Positions 1 to 5,847 of a stretch of 9,435 nt of DNA are shown piece after piece. Position 1 is the first letter of the stretch; each line of letters begins with the position of its first letter. Under the pieces are notes generated by a model that was given only the letters and a program-made list of their open reading frames with translations, made no database searches and was not told where the DNA came from. The DNA comes from an uncultured beta proteobacterium (GTDB lineage Bacteria > Pseudomonadota > Gammaproteobacteria > Burkholderiales > Burkholderiaceae_C), in NCBI GenBank assembly GCA_903834645.1, contig CAILKA010000351.1, forward strand, positions 1-9,435, read 5' to 3'. The position numbers were made by a program, and so were the translations under genes.

Positions 1-32
1 CATTGAACTACACCCGCCTTCCCCGTATTCTA
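1..32 (-). promoter_or_regulatory. Possible leftward promoter and start codon of a divergent gene at the window edge
   Basis: Read on the minus strand, a TAGAAT box (32 to 27) resembles a sigma-70 -10 element. It is followed by a purine-rich stretch containing GGGGAAGGCGGG and then an ATG whose complement is CAT at 1-3. Box, short leader, Shine-Dalgarno-like stretch and ATG are in sensible order, so a gene running left out of the window is plausible. Only its first codon is visible, so nothing can be said about its product. No good -35 is seen at the expected distance (about 50-55). The box overlaps the rightward -10 at 26-31, so the two promoters could interfere with each other. Confidence 0.35.
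3..31 (+). promoter_or_regulatory. Candidate sigma-70 promoter of the binding protein-cyclase operon
   Basis: TTGAAC (3-8) and TATTCT (26-31) are separated by exactly 17 nt. Each matches four of six consensus bases (TTGACA and TATAAT). Transcription would begin near 38, giving a leader of about 40 nt before the ATG at 78. It is the only reasonable promoter-like pair I see ahead of the operon. The call rests on sequence match alone. Confidence 0.4.
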
Positions 33-77
33 GCCCCCGGTGCAGGCTAGGCCAGCGCCAGCGCTGCCCTCCACGAC

Positions 78-992
78 ATGCTGCCCGCCCCTGCAACCGC
101 ACCTGCAACCGCAACCGCCGCTGCGCCCAGGCCTCTGCCGCGAGCGCGCGCCCGGCGGATGCTGGGCGCCGGTTTTGCCTGCGCGTGGGTGGCCTGGATG
201 GGGCTCGGCGGCGCGACCACGGCCGAGGCCTCGCCGGCCGTCGGGGCACCCACCCCGGCAGCAGCGGGAACGATGCTCGACCAGATCCGCCAGGAGGGTC
301 GGCTGCGGGTGTGCATGTGGCCCGAATACTACGGCATCAGCTACCGCAACCGCCGCACGGGCACGCTGCAAGGCCTGGACGTGGACCTTTCTCAGGCGCT
401 GGCCGCTGACCTGGGCGTGCGGCTCGAGACGGTGGACACCGACTTCAGCCGCGTCCTCGACGACGTGGCGGGCCGGCACTGCCACCTGGCCATGATGGGG
501 GTGGGCGTCACGGCGGCTCGCGCCGATCGGGTGGCCTTCTCGCTGCCCTACCTGCGCAGTGATGTCTATGCCATCACCACCCGCGCCAACCGCACGATCC
601 GCACCTGGGACGACCTCGACCGCCCCGGTCGCGTCATCGTCGTGCAAAGGGCAACGGTGATGGAGCCGTTGATGGCACGCGTGCTCAAGCGGGCCGAGTT
701 GCGGATCGTGAGCCGCCCGGGCGAGCGCGAGCAGGAGGTCGAGTCGGGGCGCGCAGACGCCTTCATCACCGACTACCCCTACAGCCGGCGCATGCTGGCC
801 ACGACCGATTGGGCCAGGCTGGTTGCGCCGCAACAGGTGGTGCAGCTCACCGATTACGCCTACGCACTGCCCAAGGGCGAGGCTGCCTGGCTCGAACGCG
901 TGAACGCCTTCGTGCGTGCCATCCGCCAGGATGGCCGCCTCGAGCAGGCGGCACGGCGGCACGACCTCCTGCCGATCATCGCCCGCGAATGA
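78..992 (+). CDS. Periplasmic family-3 solute-binding protein, probable sensor partner of the downstream diguanylate cyclase
   Basis: The product is 304 residues and resembles the family-3 extracellular solute-binding proteins (SBP_bac_3) that bind amino acids and similar small polar ligands. Residues 20-50 look like a signal sequence: basic PRARARR, then a hydrophobic stretch, with possible cleavage after AEA near residue 51. There is no lipobox. Family features are GRLRVCMWPEYYG (75-86), GLDVDLSQALAADLG (99-113), HLAMMGVGVTAARADRVAFSLPY (136-158) and ADAFITDYP (226-234). By analogy with HisJ-type proteins, R148 and D232 would hold the ligand carboxylate and amino groups. C79 and C135 remain in the mature protein and might form a disulfide. 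No permease or ATPase gene is adjacent. The next gene, a membrane diguanylate cyclase, overlaps by 4 nt, so a signalling role is inferred. The start is uncertain: neither ATG 78 nor ATG 159 has a clear Shine-Dalgarno. ATG 78 is preferred because it supplies the basic n-region; an in-frame stop at 48-50 limits extension. The ligand is unknown. Confidence 0.85.
   Translation: MLPAPATAPATATAAAPRPLPRARARRMLGAGFACAWVAWMGLGGATTAEASPAVGAPTPAAAGTMLDQIRQEGRLRVCMWPEYYGISYRNRRTGTLQGLDVDLSQALAADLGVRLETVDTDFSRVLDDVAGRHCHLAMMGVGVTAARADRVAFSLPYLRSDVYAITTRANRTIRTWDDLDRPGRVIVVQRATVMEPLMARVLKRAELRIVSRPGEREQEVESGRADAFITDYPYSRRMLATTDWARLVAPQQVVQLTDYAYALPKGEAAWLERVNAFVRAIRQDGRLEQAARRHDLLPIIARE
90..113 (+). repeat. 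Tandem 12-bp direct repeat at the start of the binding-protein gene
   Basis: CCTGCAACCGCA occurs twice in perfect tandem (90-101 and 102-113) and is followed by a partial ACCGC copy. It encodes the low-complexity PATAPATATA in the n-region of the predicted signal sequence. The unit is a multiple of three, so a gain or loss of a copy would keep the reading frame. If translation really starts at ATG 159, the repeat is untranslated leader. Confidence 0.75.
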
Positions 993-2962
993 CCGAAACG
1001 GTTGCACAGGCCTCGGGAGGCCCGCCAGCGGCGACCTCGGCCGGGCCGCTGCGTGTCGGGCCGTTCGTGCCCGACCCGCGTCGGGTCCGACGCTTCTTCG
1101 CGACGCTGCTCGTGCTGGGTCTGGCGCTGATCTGGGCCGTCTTCGGATACAGCTGGCACGTGCTGCGCAGTGGCGCCGAAGAAGCGCTGCAGGCCCGCCT
1201 CGACAGCGAGGTGGTGCTGCTGGAAGACCACGCCTCGCGCACGCTCGACGCCGTGAAGGCGCGCCTGGGCTCGCTGGCCGCGCTGACGAGCCCGGCGACG
1301 CTGCGCAGCGGGCAGCTCGGCGCGGCGCGGCTGGCCGAGCTGATCGCGGGCGATCCGCTCCTGCGCAGCGTCTCGCTGGTGGACGACCAGGACCGTGTGG
1401 TCGCCAGCTCCAACCCCGCGCACCTGGGCCTCAAGCTGCCGGCTCAGGTGCTGCCGCCCCACACCCGCCAGCCCGAGGCGCCTGAGCTCATGCTGGGCGG
1501 CGCGCACCCCTACCGCGACCTGTCGGGCCTGGCGGCAGGCCGCGCCGCGGAGGACGTGCAGCTGTGGCTGGCCACGCTGGACGTGCTGATGGAGGGCCGC
1601 GTGTACCACTGGCTGGCAGCGGTCAACCCGGAGTTCTACGCCAACTTCTGGTCACGCGTGAACGAGGAGCCGAGCATCGAGGTTGCCCTGCACAGCTACC
1701 AGGGCGCGCGCATCGTGCGAGACCGCCCCGAATGGCCTGAACCCGTGGGCATGGGCGCGCGTCTCGTGCAGGCCTTGCAGGCAGGCGACCGGGGCCGCTT
1801 CGACTTTGGCCAGGGTGATCGGCTGACCGTGGTCTACCGCGCCAGCAGCGTCCACCCGGCGGTGCTCACGGTGAGCGCCGACCGTGCGAGCCTGTGGGCC
1901 ACCCAGCGGCCGCAGCAGCTGCGCATGGGCGCCCTCGCGCTGGGAGCCTCGCTGCTGCTCCTGGTGGCCATCTCGCTGCAGGTGCGAGCCTATCTGCGCT
2001 TCGAAGGGGCGCAGACCGAGCTGCGCAACCAGATGCGCGCGCTCGGCGCCCATGTGATGGTCAGCGAGTCGACGCCGGATGGCGACATCGTGGCCGTGAA
2101 CCCGGCCTACCTGCTGCACACCGGCTACACCGAGGCCGAGCTGCTGGGGCGCAACCACCGCGTCTTCAGCTCCGGCCACCACCCGCCGGAGTTCTACACC
2201 CGGCTGTGGGCTACGGTGAAGGGCGGCACCATCTGGAAGGGGATCTTTCGCAACCGCGCCAAGAACGGCTCGCTCTTCTGGGTGAGCTCGACGATCGTGC
2301 CCTTCACCGACGCCTGGGGACGGGTGACGCGGATGGTGGCGCTCTACACCGACATCCAGGACGCCATGGTGCTGGCCGAAAAGCTCGACTTCGAGCGTCG
2401 CCAGCGACTCGATCTGGCGGCGCTGAACCGCACGCTCCTGACCGAAGCCAACACCGACGCCCTCACGGGCCTGGCCAACCGACGCGGCTTCGACCGTTTC
2501 GCCAGCCACGCGCTCGAGCCAACCCGCAGCTTCGACCAGCCCACAGCGCTGCTGATGCTCGACCTGGACCATTTCAAGCTCGTCAACGACACCCACGGGC
2601 ACGCCGCGGGCGACGCTGTCCTGCGGGAGCTGGCGCGGCGCTGGCAGCGCCAGGTGCGCGCCTCCGACCTGAGCGCCAGGCTCGGCGGCGAGGAGTTCCT
2701 GGTGCTGCTGCCCAACACCACCCTGGCGCAGGCCGTGGAGGTGGCCGAGAAGCTGCGCCTGGTCACCTCCAGCCTGCCCGTGGCTCTCGGCCCCGAGCTG
2801 GACGGCCCCGCCCTGGCCGTGACAGTCAGCGTGGGCGTGACCGGACTGGACAGCGTGCGGGCCGAGGAGATCCACACGCTGCTGCAAGCCGCCGACACCG
2901 CGCTCTACGAGGCCAAGCACGGCGGGCGCAACCGCGTTGCGATCTGGGCCGCGGAGCGCTAG
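989..2962 (+). CDS. Membrane-bound diguanylate cyclase with periplasmic sensor, PAS and GGDEF domains
   Basis: The 657-residue product should make cyclic di-GMP from two GTP at the inner membrane. Helices at about 36-56 and 313-335 bracket a periplasmic domain of about 255 residues. The stretch VSLVDDQDRVVASS (128-141) looks like a Cache/PDC-type sensor fold; this is tentative. A PAS domain follows (about 350-456), including GYTEAELLGRNHRVFSSGHHPPEF and a W-K-G...NRAKNGSLFWV segment like Aer/NifL-type PAS domains, then a short helical linker. The GGDEF domain (about 484-657) looks active: DALTGLANRRGF (490-501), DLDHFK (525-530), NDTHGH (533-538) and GGEEF (566-570). An RASD motif (557-560) five residues before GGEEF is the expected product-inhibition site. 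There is no EAL domain. The ATG at 989 overlaps the upstream stop (ATGA) with no good Shine-Dalgarno, which implies translational coupling. A longer in-frame reading back to 809 is rejected because it overlaps the binding-protein gene. Confidence 0.92.
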   Translation: MTETVAQASGGPPAATSAGPLRVGPFVPDPRRVRRFFATLLVLGLALIWAVFGYSWHVLRSGAEEALQARLDSEVVLLEDHASRTLDAVKARLGSLAALTSPATLRSGQLGAARLAELIAGDPLLRSVSLVDDQDRVVASSNPAHLGLKLPAQVLPPHTRQPEAPELMLGGAHPYRDLSGLAAGRAAEDVQLWLATLDVLMEGRVYHWLAAVNPEFYANFWSRVNEEPSIEVALHSYQGARIVRDRPEWPEPVGMGARLVQALQAGDRGRFDFGQGDRLTVVYRASSVHPAVLTVSADRASLWATQRPQQLRMGALALGASLLLLVAISLQVRAYLRFEGAQTELRNQMRALGAHVMVSESTPDGDIVAVNPAYLLHTGYTEAELLGRNHRVFSSGHHPPEFYTRLWATVKGGTIWKGIFRNRAKNGSLFWVSSTIVPFTDAWGRVTRMVALYTDIQDAMVLAEKLDFERRQRLDLAALNRTLLTEANTDALTGLANRRGFDRFASHALEPTRSFDQPTALLMLDLDHFKLVNDTHGHAAGDAVLRELARRWQRQVRASDLSARLGGEEFLVLLPNTTLAQAVEVAEKLRLVTSSLPVALGPELDGPALAVTVSVGVTGLDSVRAEEIHTLLQAADTALYEAKHGGRNRVAIWAAER

Positions 2963-2975
2963 CTAGGGCACGGGC

Positions 2976-3683
2976 TCAGGGCTGCGCGCGCTCGAACAGC
3001 AAGTCCCGCACGGGGTGGCCGAGGCGCAGCCCGCGCTGCTCGAACTTCGTGGGCGGGCGCCAGGGTGGTCGTGGCGCGAAGCCGTCCGCCCCAGGCGGAT
3101 GGGCAGAGGCGGGGCGCAGCAGCGGCTCGGCCTGCAGCACTTCCAGCATCTGCTGGGCGTAGGGCTCCCAGTCGGTGGCGCAATGCAGGAGGCCACCAGG
3201 GGCGAGCCGGCTGGCCACCAGCGCCACCATGGGCGGCTGGATCAGGCGGCGCTTGTGATGGCGCAGCTTGTGCCAGGGATCGGGGAAGTACACGTGCACG
3301 GCCGCCAGGGTGCCGGGCTCGACCATGTCGCGCAGCACCTCCACCGCATCGTGCTGCACGATGCGCAGGTTGGCCAGGCCCTGCTCGCCGATGCGCTTGA
3401 GCAGCGCCCCCACGCCCGGCACGTGCACCTCCACGCCCAGGTAGTCGGTGTGAGGGTGGGCGGCTGCGATGCGCGCCGTGGCGTCGCCCATGCCGAAGCC
3501 GATCTCGAGCACGCAGGGCGCGCGCCGGCCAAAGGCCTGAACCAGGTCCAGCGGCTGCGGCTGGTAAGGCAGCACGAAGCGCGGGCCCAGTTCGGCGAGC
3601 GCACGCTGCTGGCCCGGGCCGATGCGCCCGCCGCGCATGACGAAGCTGCGGATCGGGCGCCGCGGCGCGCTCAGGCCTTCCAC
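2976..3683 (-). CDS. trmB: tRNA (guanine-N7-)-methyltransferase TrmB
   Basis: This cytoplasmic enzyme uses S-adenosylmethionine to form m7G at position 46 of the variable loop of many tRNAs. With the GTG at 3683 the protein has 235 residues, normal for the family. Visible signatures are the SAM-binding motif LEIGFGMGDAT (59-69), YLGVEVH (81-87), HVYFPDPWHKLRHHKRRLIQP (130-150) with the conserved PDPW and basic stretch, ATDWEPYA (169-176), and the C-terminal PPTKFEQRGLRLGHPVRDLLF (210-230). GTG 3683 is chosen because the RPIRSFVMR segment before the first ATG (3638) is typical of related proteins from memory. It lies inside the end of uppP (13-nt overlap), behind a G-rich GGGTGGG stretch. The gene is therefore likely co-transcribed with and coupled to uppP. 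It ends 13 bp from the convergent cyclase gene. Confidence 0.95.
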   Translation of the reverse strand: MEGLSAPRRPIRSFVMRGGRIGPGQQRALAELGPRFVLPYQPQPLDLVQAFGRRAPCVLEIGFGMGDATARIAAAHPHTDYLGVEVHVPGVGALLKRIGEQGLANLRIVQHDAVEVLRDMVEPGTLAAVHVYFPDPWHKLRHHKRRLIQPPMVALVASRLAPGGLLHCATDWEPYAQQMLEVLQAEPLLRPASAHPPGADGFAPRPPWRPPTKFEQRGLRLGHPVRDLLFERAQP

Positions 3684-4528
3684 TGCACCCACCCGCCCCA
3701 GGCCGTCAGCAGCACGATGCCGCCAAAGATGATGCGATACCAGGCGAAAACGGTGAAGTCGTGCGTGGACACGTAGCGGATCAGCCAGCGGATGCACACG
3801 AGCGCGCTGGCGAAGGCGAAGACGAGGCCCACCGCGAACATCGGCGCGTCCGACCACTCGAGCGCGTGGCGCTCCTTCCACACCGAATACGCGCCGGCAC
3901 CCATCAGGGTGGGGATGCCGAGGTAGAAGCTGAACTCGGTGGCGCAGCGGCGCGAGAAGCCGAAGATCATCGCGCCGATGATGGTGGCGCCCGAGCGGCT
4001 CGTGCCCGGGATCAGGGCCAGGCACTGCACGAAGCCGACCTTGAGCGCATCGAGCGCCGTCATGTCGTCGACCGTCTCGACGCGCGCGCGGCGCGTGCCT
4101 TCGAGGTCACGCTCGCCGAAGGCACGGCGGTGGCGGCTCTCCACCCACAGGATCACGATGCCACCCACGACGAAGGCGAGCGCCACGGGCACGGGATGGA
4201 AGAGGCTCGACTTGATCGCCTTGCCCACCGCCAGGCCGAACACGACCGCGGGCAGGAAGGCGATCAGCAGGTTGCGCGCAAAGCGCTGGGCGACCGGATC
4301 GTGGCCGATGCCGCGCACGGTGCGCCCGAGGCGCTCTCGGTACTCCCAGATCACGGCGAACATGGCGCCGGTCTGGATCGCGATCTCGAAGACCTTGACC
4401 TTCTCGCCGGTGAAGTCCAGCAGCGACGCCGCCAGGATCAGATGGCCCGTGGAGGAGATCGGCAGGAACTCGGTGAGCCCCTCGACGATGCCCATCACCG
4501 CAGCCTTGACGAGCACCACCCAATCCAC
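3671..4528 (-). CDS. uppP: Undecaprenyl-diphosphate phosphatase UppP (BacA family)
   Basis: This integral inner-membrane enzyme dephosphorylates undecaprenyl pyrophosphate to undecaprenyl phosphate. It recycles the lipid carrier used for peptidoglycan and other envelope polymers, and high dosage is known to give bacitracin resistance. The 285-residue product has the two family motifs: GIVEGLTEFLPISSTGHLIL (13-32), with E16, E20 and S26 matching the catalytic positions of the E. coli enzyme, and ALIPGTSRSGATIIGAMIFG (171-190), with R178. Several hydrophobic helices surround these, and a charged loop (about 131-156) separates the halves. The start is taken as GTG 4528, with GGGAG eight nt upstream, because family members begin (M)DWxxLxKAxxMGIVEGLTEF. 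The frame stays open far upstream opposite the efflux gene, but that extension is not protein-like. The gene is divergent from the efflux operon and overlaps trmB downstream. Confidence 0.96.
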   Translation of the reverse strand: MDWVVLVKAAVMGIVEGLTEFLPISSTGHLILAASLLDFTGEKVKVFEIAIQTGAMFAVIWEYRERLGRTVRGIGHDPVAQRFARNLLIAFLPAVVFGLAVGKAIKSSLFHPVPVALAFVVGGIVILWVESRHRRAFGERDLEGTRRARVETVDDMTALDALKVGFVQCLALIPGTSRSGATIIGAMIFGFSRRCATEFSFYLGIPTLMGAGAYSVWKERHALEWSDAPMFAVGLVFAFASALVCIRWLIRYVSTHDFTVFAWYRIIFGGIVLLTAWGGWVQWKA

Positions 4529-4589
4529 TGTCGAACTCCCGGCCGCACCCTCGCGAAGGCGCGCATGATAATCGGGGCAAGGTGAATCG
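4529..4589. promoter_or_regulatory. Divergent promoter region between uppP and the efflux operon
   Basis: This 61-bp spacer contains one AT-rich island, ATGATAAT (4565-4572), in otherwise GC-rich DNA. Rightward, GATAAT (4567-4572) could be a -10 for the efflux operon, giving a leader of only about ten nt that just includes the AAGGTGA Shine-Dalgarno (4579-4585). Leftward, TATCAT (4570 to 4565) matches five of six -10 bases and could serve uppP, with a leader of about 30 nt. I see no convincing -35 in either direction. The two -10 candidates overlap, so polymerase could not occupy both at once. Confidence 0.4.
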
Positions 4590-5756
4590 ATGACACGTAC
4601 GACGAAGTGGCTGCTCGCGGCAGCCGCCCTGCTCGGGCTGGCCTGGGCCGGATGGGAAGGCTGGCAGGCCCGCAAGGGGCTGGCTGCGGATGCGCCGGCC
4701 GGGCGCGCCGCCGGGCCGGCTGGGGCGGCCTCCGGCGCAGCCGCGCGCTCGGGCCCGGTGCTCGAGTTCAACGCCACCGACATCCAGGCCGCCGAGCCGC
4801 GCGAGCTCTCCGTGGGCGTCGAGCTGTCAGGTTCGGTGCGCGCGGTCAGCACCGCGCTCGTCAAAGCCCGCGTGGCCGGCGAGATCGTGCGCCTGACGGT
4901 GCGCGAGGGCGATGCCGTGAAGGCCGGCCAGGTGCTCGTGGAGCAGGACGCGCAGGAGCTCGAGCTGCGCCTGCGCCAGTCGGAGCAGCAGCTGGCCTCG
5001 GCACGTGCGCAAGCCGAGATCGCGCAGCGCACGCTGGCCAACAACCGGGCACTCGTCGGCCAGGGCTTCATCTCCGCCACGGCCCTCGAGAGCGCGATCA
5101 GCAACGACGCCGCCGCGCAGGCCTCCGTGGCCAGTGCCTCGGCGGCGGTGGACATCGCGCGCAAGGCGCGCGCCGACGCCGTGCTCACCGCGCCGATCTC
5201 GGGCCTCGTGGCGCAGCGCCTGGCCCAACCCGGCGAGCGGGTGGGGGTGGACGCGCGCATCCTGGAGATCGTGGACCTCTCCCGCCTGGAGCTCGAGGCG
5301 GCCCTTGCACCCCAGGACGTGGCCGCGCTGCGCGTGGGCCGTCCGGCCCGGCTGCAGGTGGAGGGCCTGACCGAGCCCGTGCGCGCGCAGGTGGCGCGCA
5401 TCAACCCCAGCGCGCAGCCCGGCTCGCGCACGGTGCCGGTGTACCTTGCGCTGCAGCCGCACCCCGCCCTGCGCCAGGGGCTCTTTGCCACCGGCCGCAT
5501 CGAGGTGGAGCGACGGCGCGCGCTGGCCGTGCCGGTCTCGGCGGTGCGCACCGACCGGCCACGGCCCTACGTGCTGCGGCTCGAAGGCGACCGCGTGACG
5601 GCGCGCACGGTGGCGCTGGGCGTGCGGGCCGAGGTCGACGGGTCAGCCTGGGTCGAGGTGACGCAGGGTCTCGCCGCGGGCGACAGGCTGCTGGCAGACA
5701 GCGCCGGCGCGGTGCCCGAAGGCAGCTTGTGGCGCATGGCACCTGGCAAGCCCTGA
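4590..5756 (+). CDS. RND efflux system periplasmic adaptor (membrane fusion protein)
   Basis: The 388-residue product is an HlyD/AcrA-type adaptor that links an RND pump in the inner membrane to an outer-membrane channel. Residues 6-23 form a hydrophobic N-terminal anchor or signal. There is no lipobox cysteine, so it is not a lipoprotein of the AcrA kind. An Ala/Gly/Pro linker (31-55) follows. The split lipoyl domain is seen in VKARVAGEIVRLTVREGDAV (91-110) and LTAPISGLVAQRLAQPGERV (199-218). Between the halves lies an Ala/Gln/Glu-rich helical hairpin (about 122-195), shorter than in AcrA-type proteins with long hairpins. The beta-barrel (about 231-305) and membrane-proximal region (about 306-380, with LAVPVSAVRTD) complete the fold. 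The ATG at 4590 has AAGGTGA at good spacing. The pump gene follows after 91 nt. Substrates cannot be told from sequence. Confidence 0.93.
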   Translation: MTRTTKWLLAAAALLGLAWAGWEGWQARKGLAADAPAGRAAGPAGAASGAAARSGPVLEFNATDIQAAEPRELSVGVELSGSVRAVSTALVKARVAGEIVRLTVREGDAVKAGQVLVEQDAQELELRLRQSEQQLASARAQAEIAQRTLANNRALVGQGFISATALESAISNDAAAQASVASASAAVDIARKARADAVLTAPISGLVAQRLAQPGERVGVDARILEIVDLSRLELEAALAPQDVAALRVGRPARLQVEGLTEPVRAQVARINPSAQPGSRTVPVYLALQPHPALRQGLFATGRIEVERRRALAVPVSAVRTDRPRPYVLRLEGDRVTARTVALGVRAEVDGSAWVEVTQGLAAGDRLLADSAGAVPEGSLWRMAPGKP

Positions 5757-5844
5757 GCGGCCTGGAACCCGGCCGAGTGACCTCCCTTCGCGCACCCCTC
5801 CCCGTGCCGGCACGCCTGCAGCCGGCACCGACCTAGCAGGCCGC
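5757..5844 (+). promoter_or_regulatory. Structured leader between the adaptor and pump genes: pairing that may hide the pump ribosome binding site
   Basis: GCGGCCTG (5757-5764), which begins directly after the adaptor stop codon, is perfectly complementary to CAGGCCGC (5837-5844). The latter holds the only Shine-Dalgarno-like AGG ahead of the pump ATG at 5848. A second perfect 8-bp stem lies inside the loop (5804-5811 with 5821-5828). A smaller local stem, CGGCC (5758-5762) with GGCCG (5771-5775), competes with the long-range pairing for the same bases. No T-run follows any stem, so these are not intrinsic terminators. The base pairing is seen in the sequence; a regulatory role is inferred. 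GC-rich DNA produces such matches by chance fairly often. Confidence 0.35.
5804..5828 (+). repeat. Perfect 8-bp inverted repeat (hairpin) in the adaptor-pump spacer
   Basis: GTGCCGGC (5804-5811) and GCCGGCAC (5821-5828) are exact reverse complements separated by nine nt. The first arm and its two following bases also form the 10-bp palindrome GTGCCGGCAC. The RNA hairpin would be all Watson-Crick and GC-rich and ends 19 nt before the pump start codon. It could protect the mRNA end, slow ribosomes or act as a protein site. The sequence does not distinguish these. Confidence 0.6.
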
Positions 5845-5847
5845 CCC

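Noticed and set aside
809..988. A 60-codon upstream extension of the cyclase
   Set aside because: It lies wholly inside the binding-protein gene in another frame and is not protein-like. The ATG at 989 in the ATGA overlap gives a sensible N-terminus before the first helix.
1652..2920. A 422-codon minus-strand frame opposite the cyclase gene
   Set aside because: The composition (Gly/His/Gln/Val/Arg) is shadow-like with no motifs. The opposite strand encodes clear PAS and GGDEF domains.
2954..2993. GAGCGC and GCGCTC arms as a terminator between the convergent cyclase and trmB genes
   Set aside because: The stem is only 6 bp with a 28-nt loop and no T-run on either strand. The 13-bp gap between the genes shows no credible intrinsic terminator.
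1894..3162. A 422-codon plus-strand frame overlapping the cyclase and trmB
   Set aside because: It is an out-of-frame reading of the cyclase gene with Ala/Arg/Gly/Pro bias, and it runs into a minus-strand housekeeping gene.
3015..3776. A 253-codon plus-strand frame opposite trmB
   Set aside because: It is an antisense shadow of trmB and has no domain-like features.
4529..5551. Long N-terminal extension of the uppP frame antisense to the adaptor gene
   Set aside because: The extension is Ser/Arg/Ala-rich low-complexity sequence opposite a well-supported adaptor gene, and uppP already has normal length from GTG 4528.
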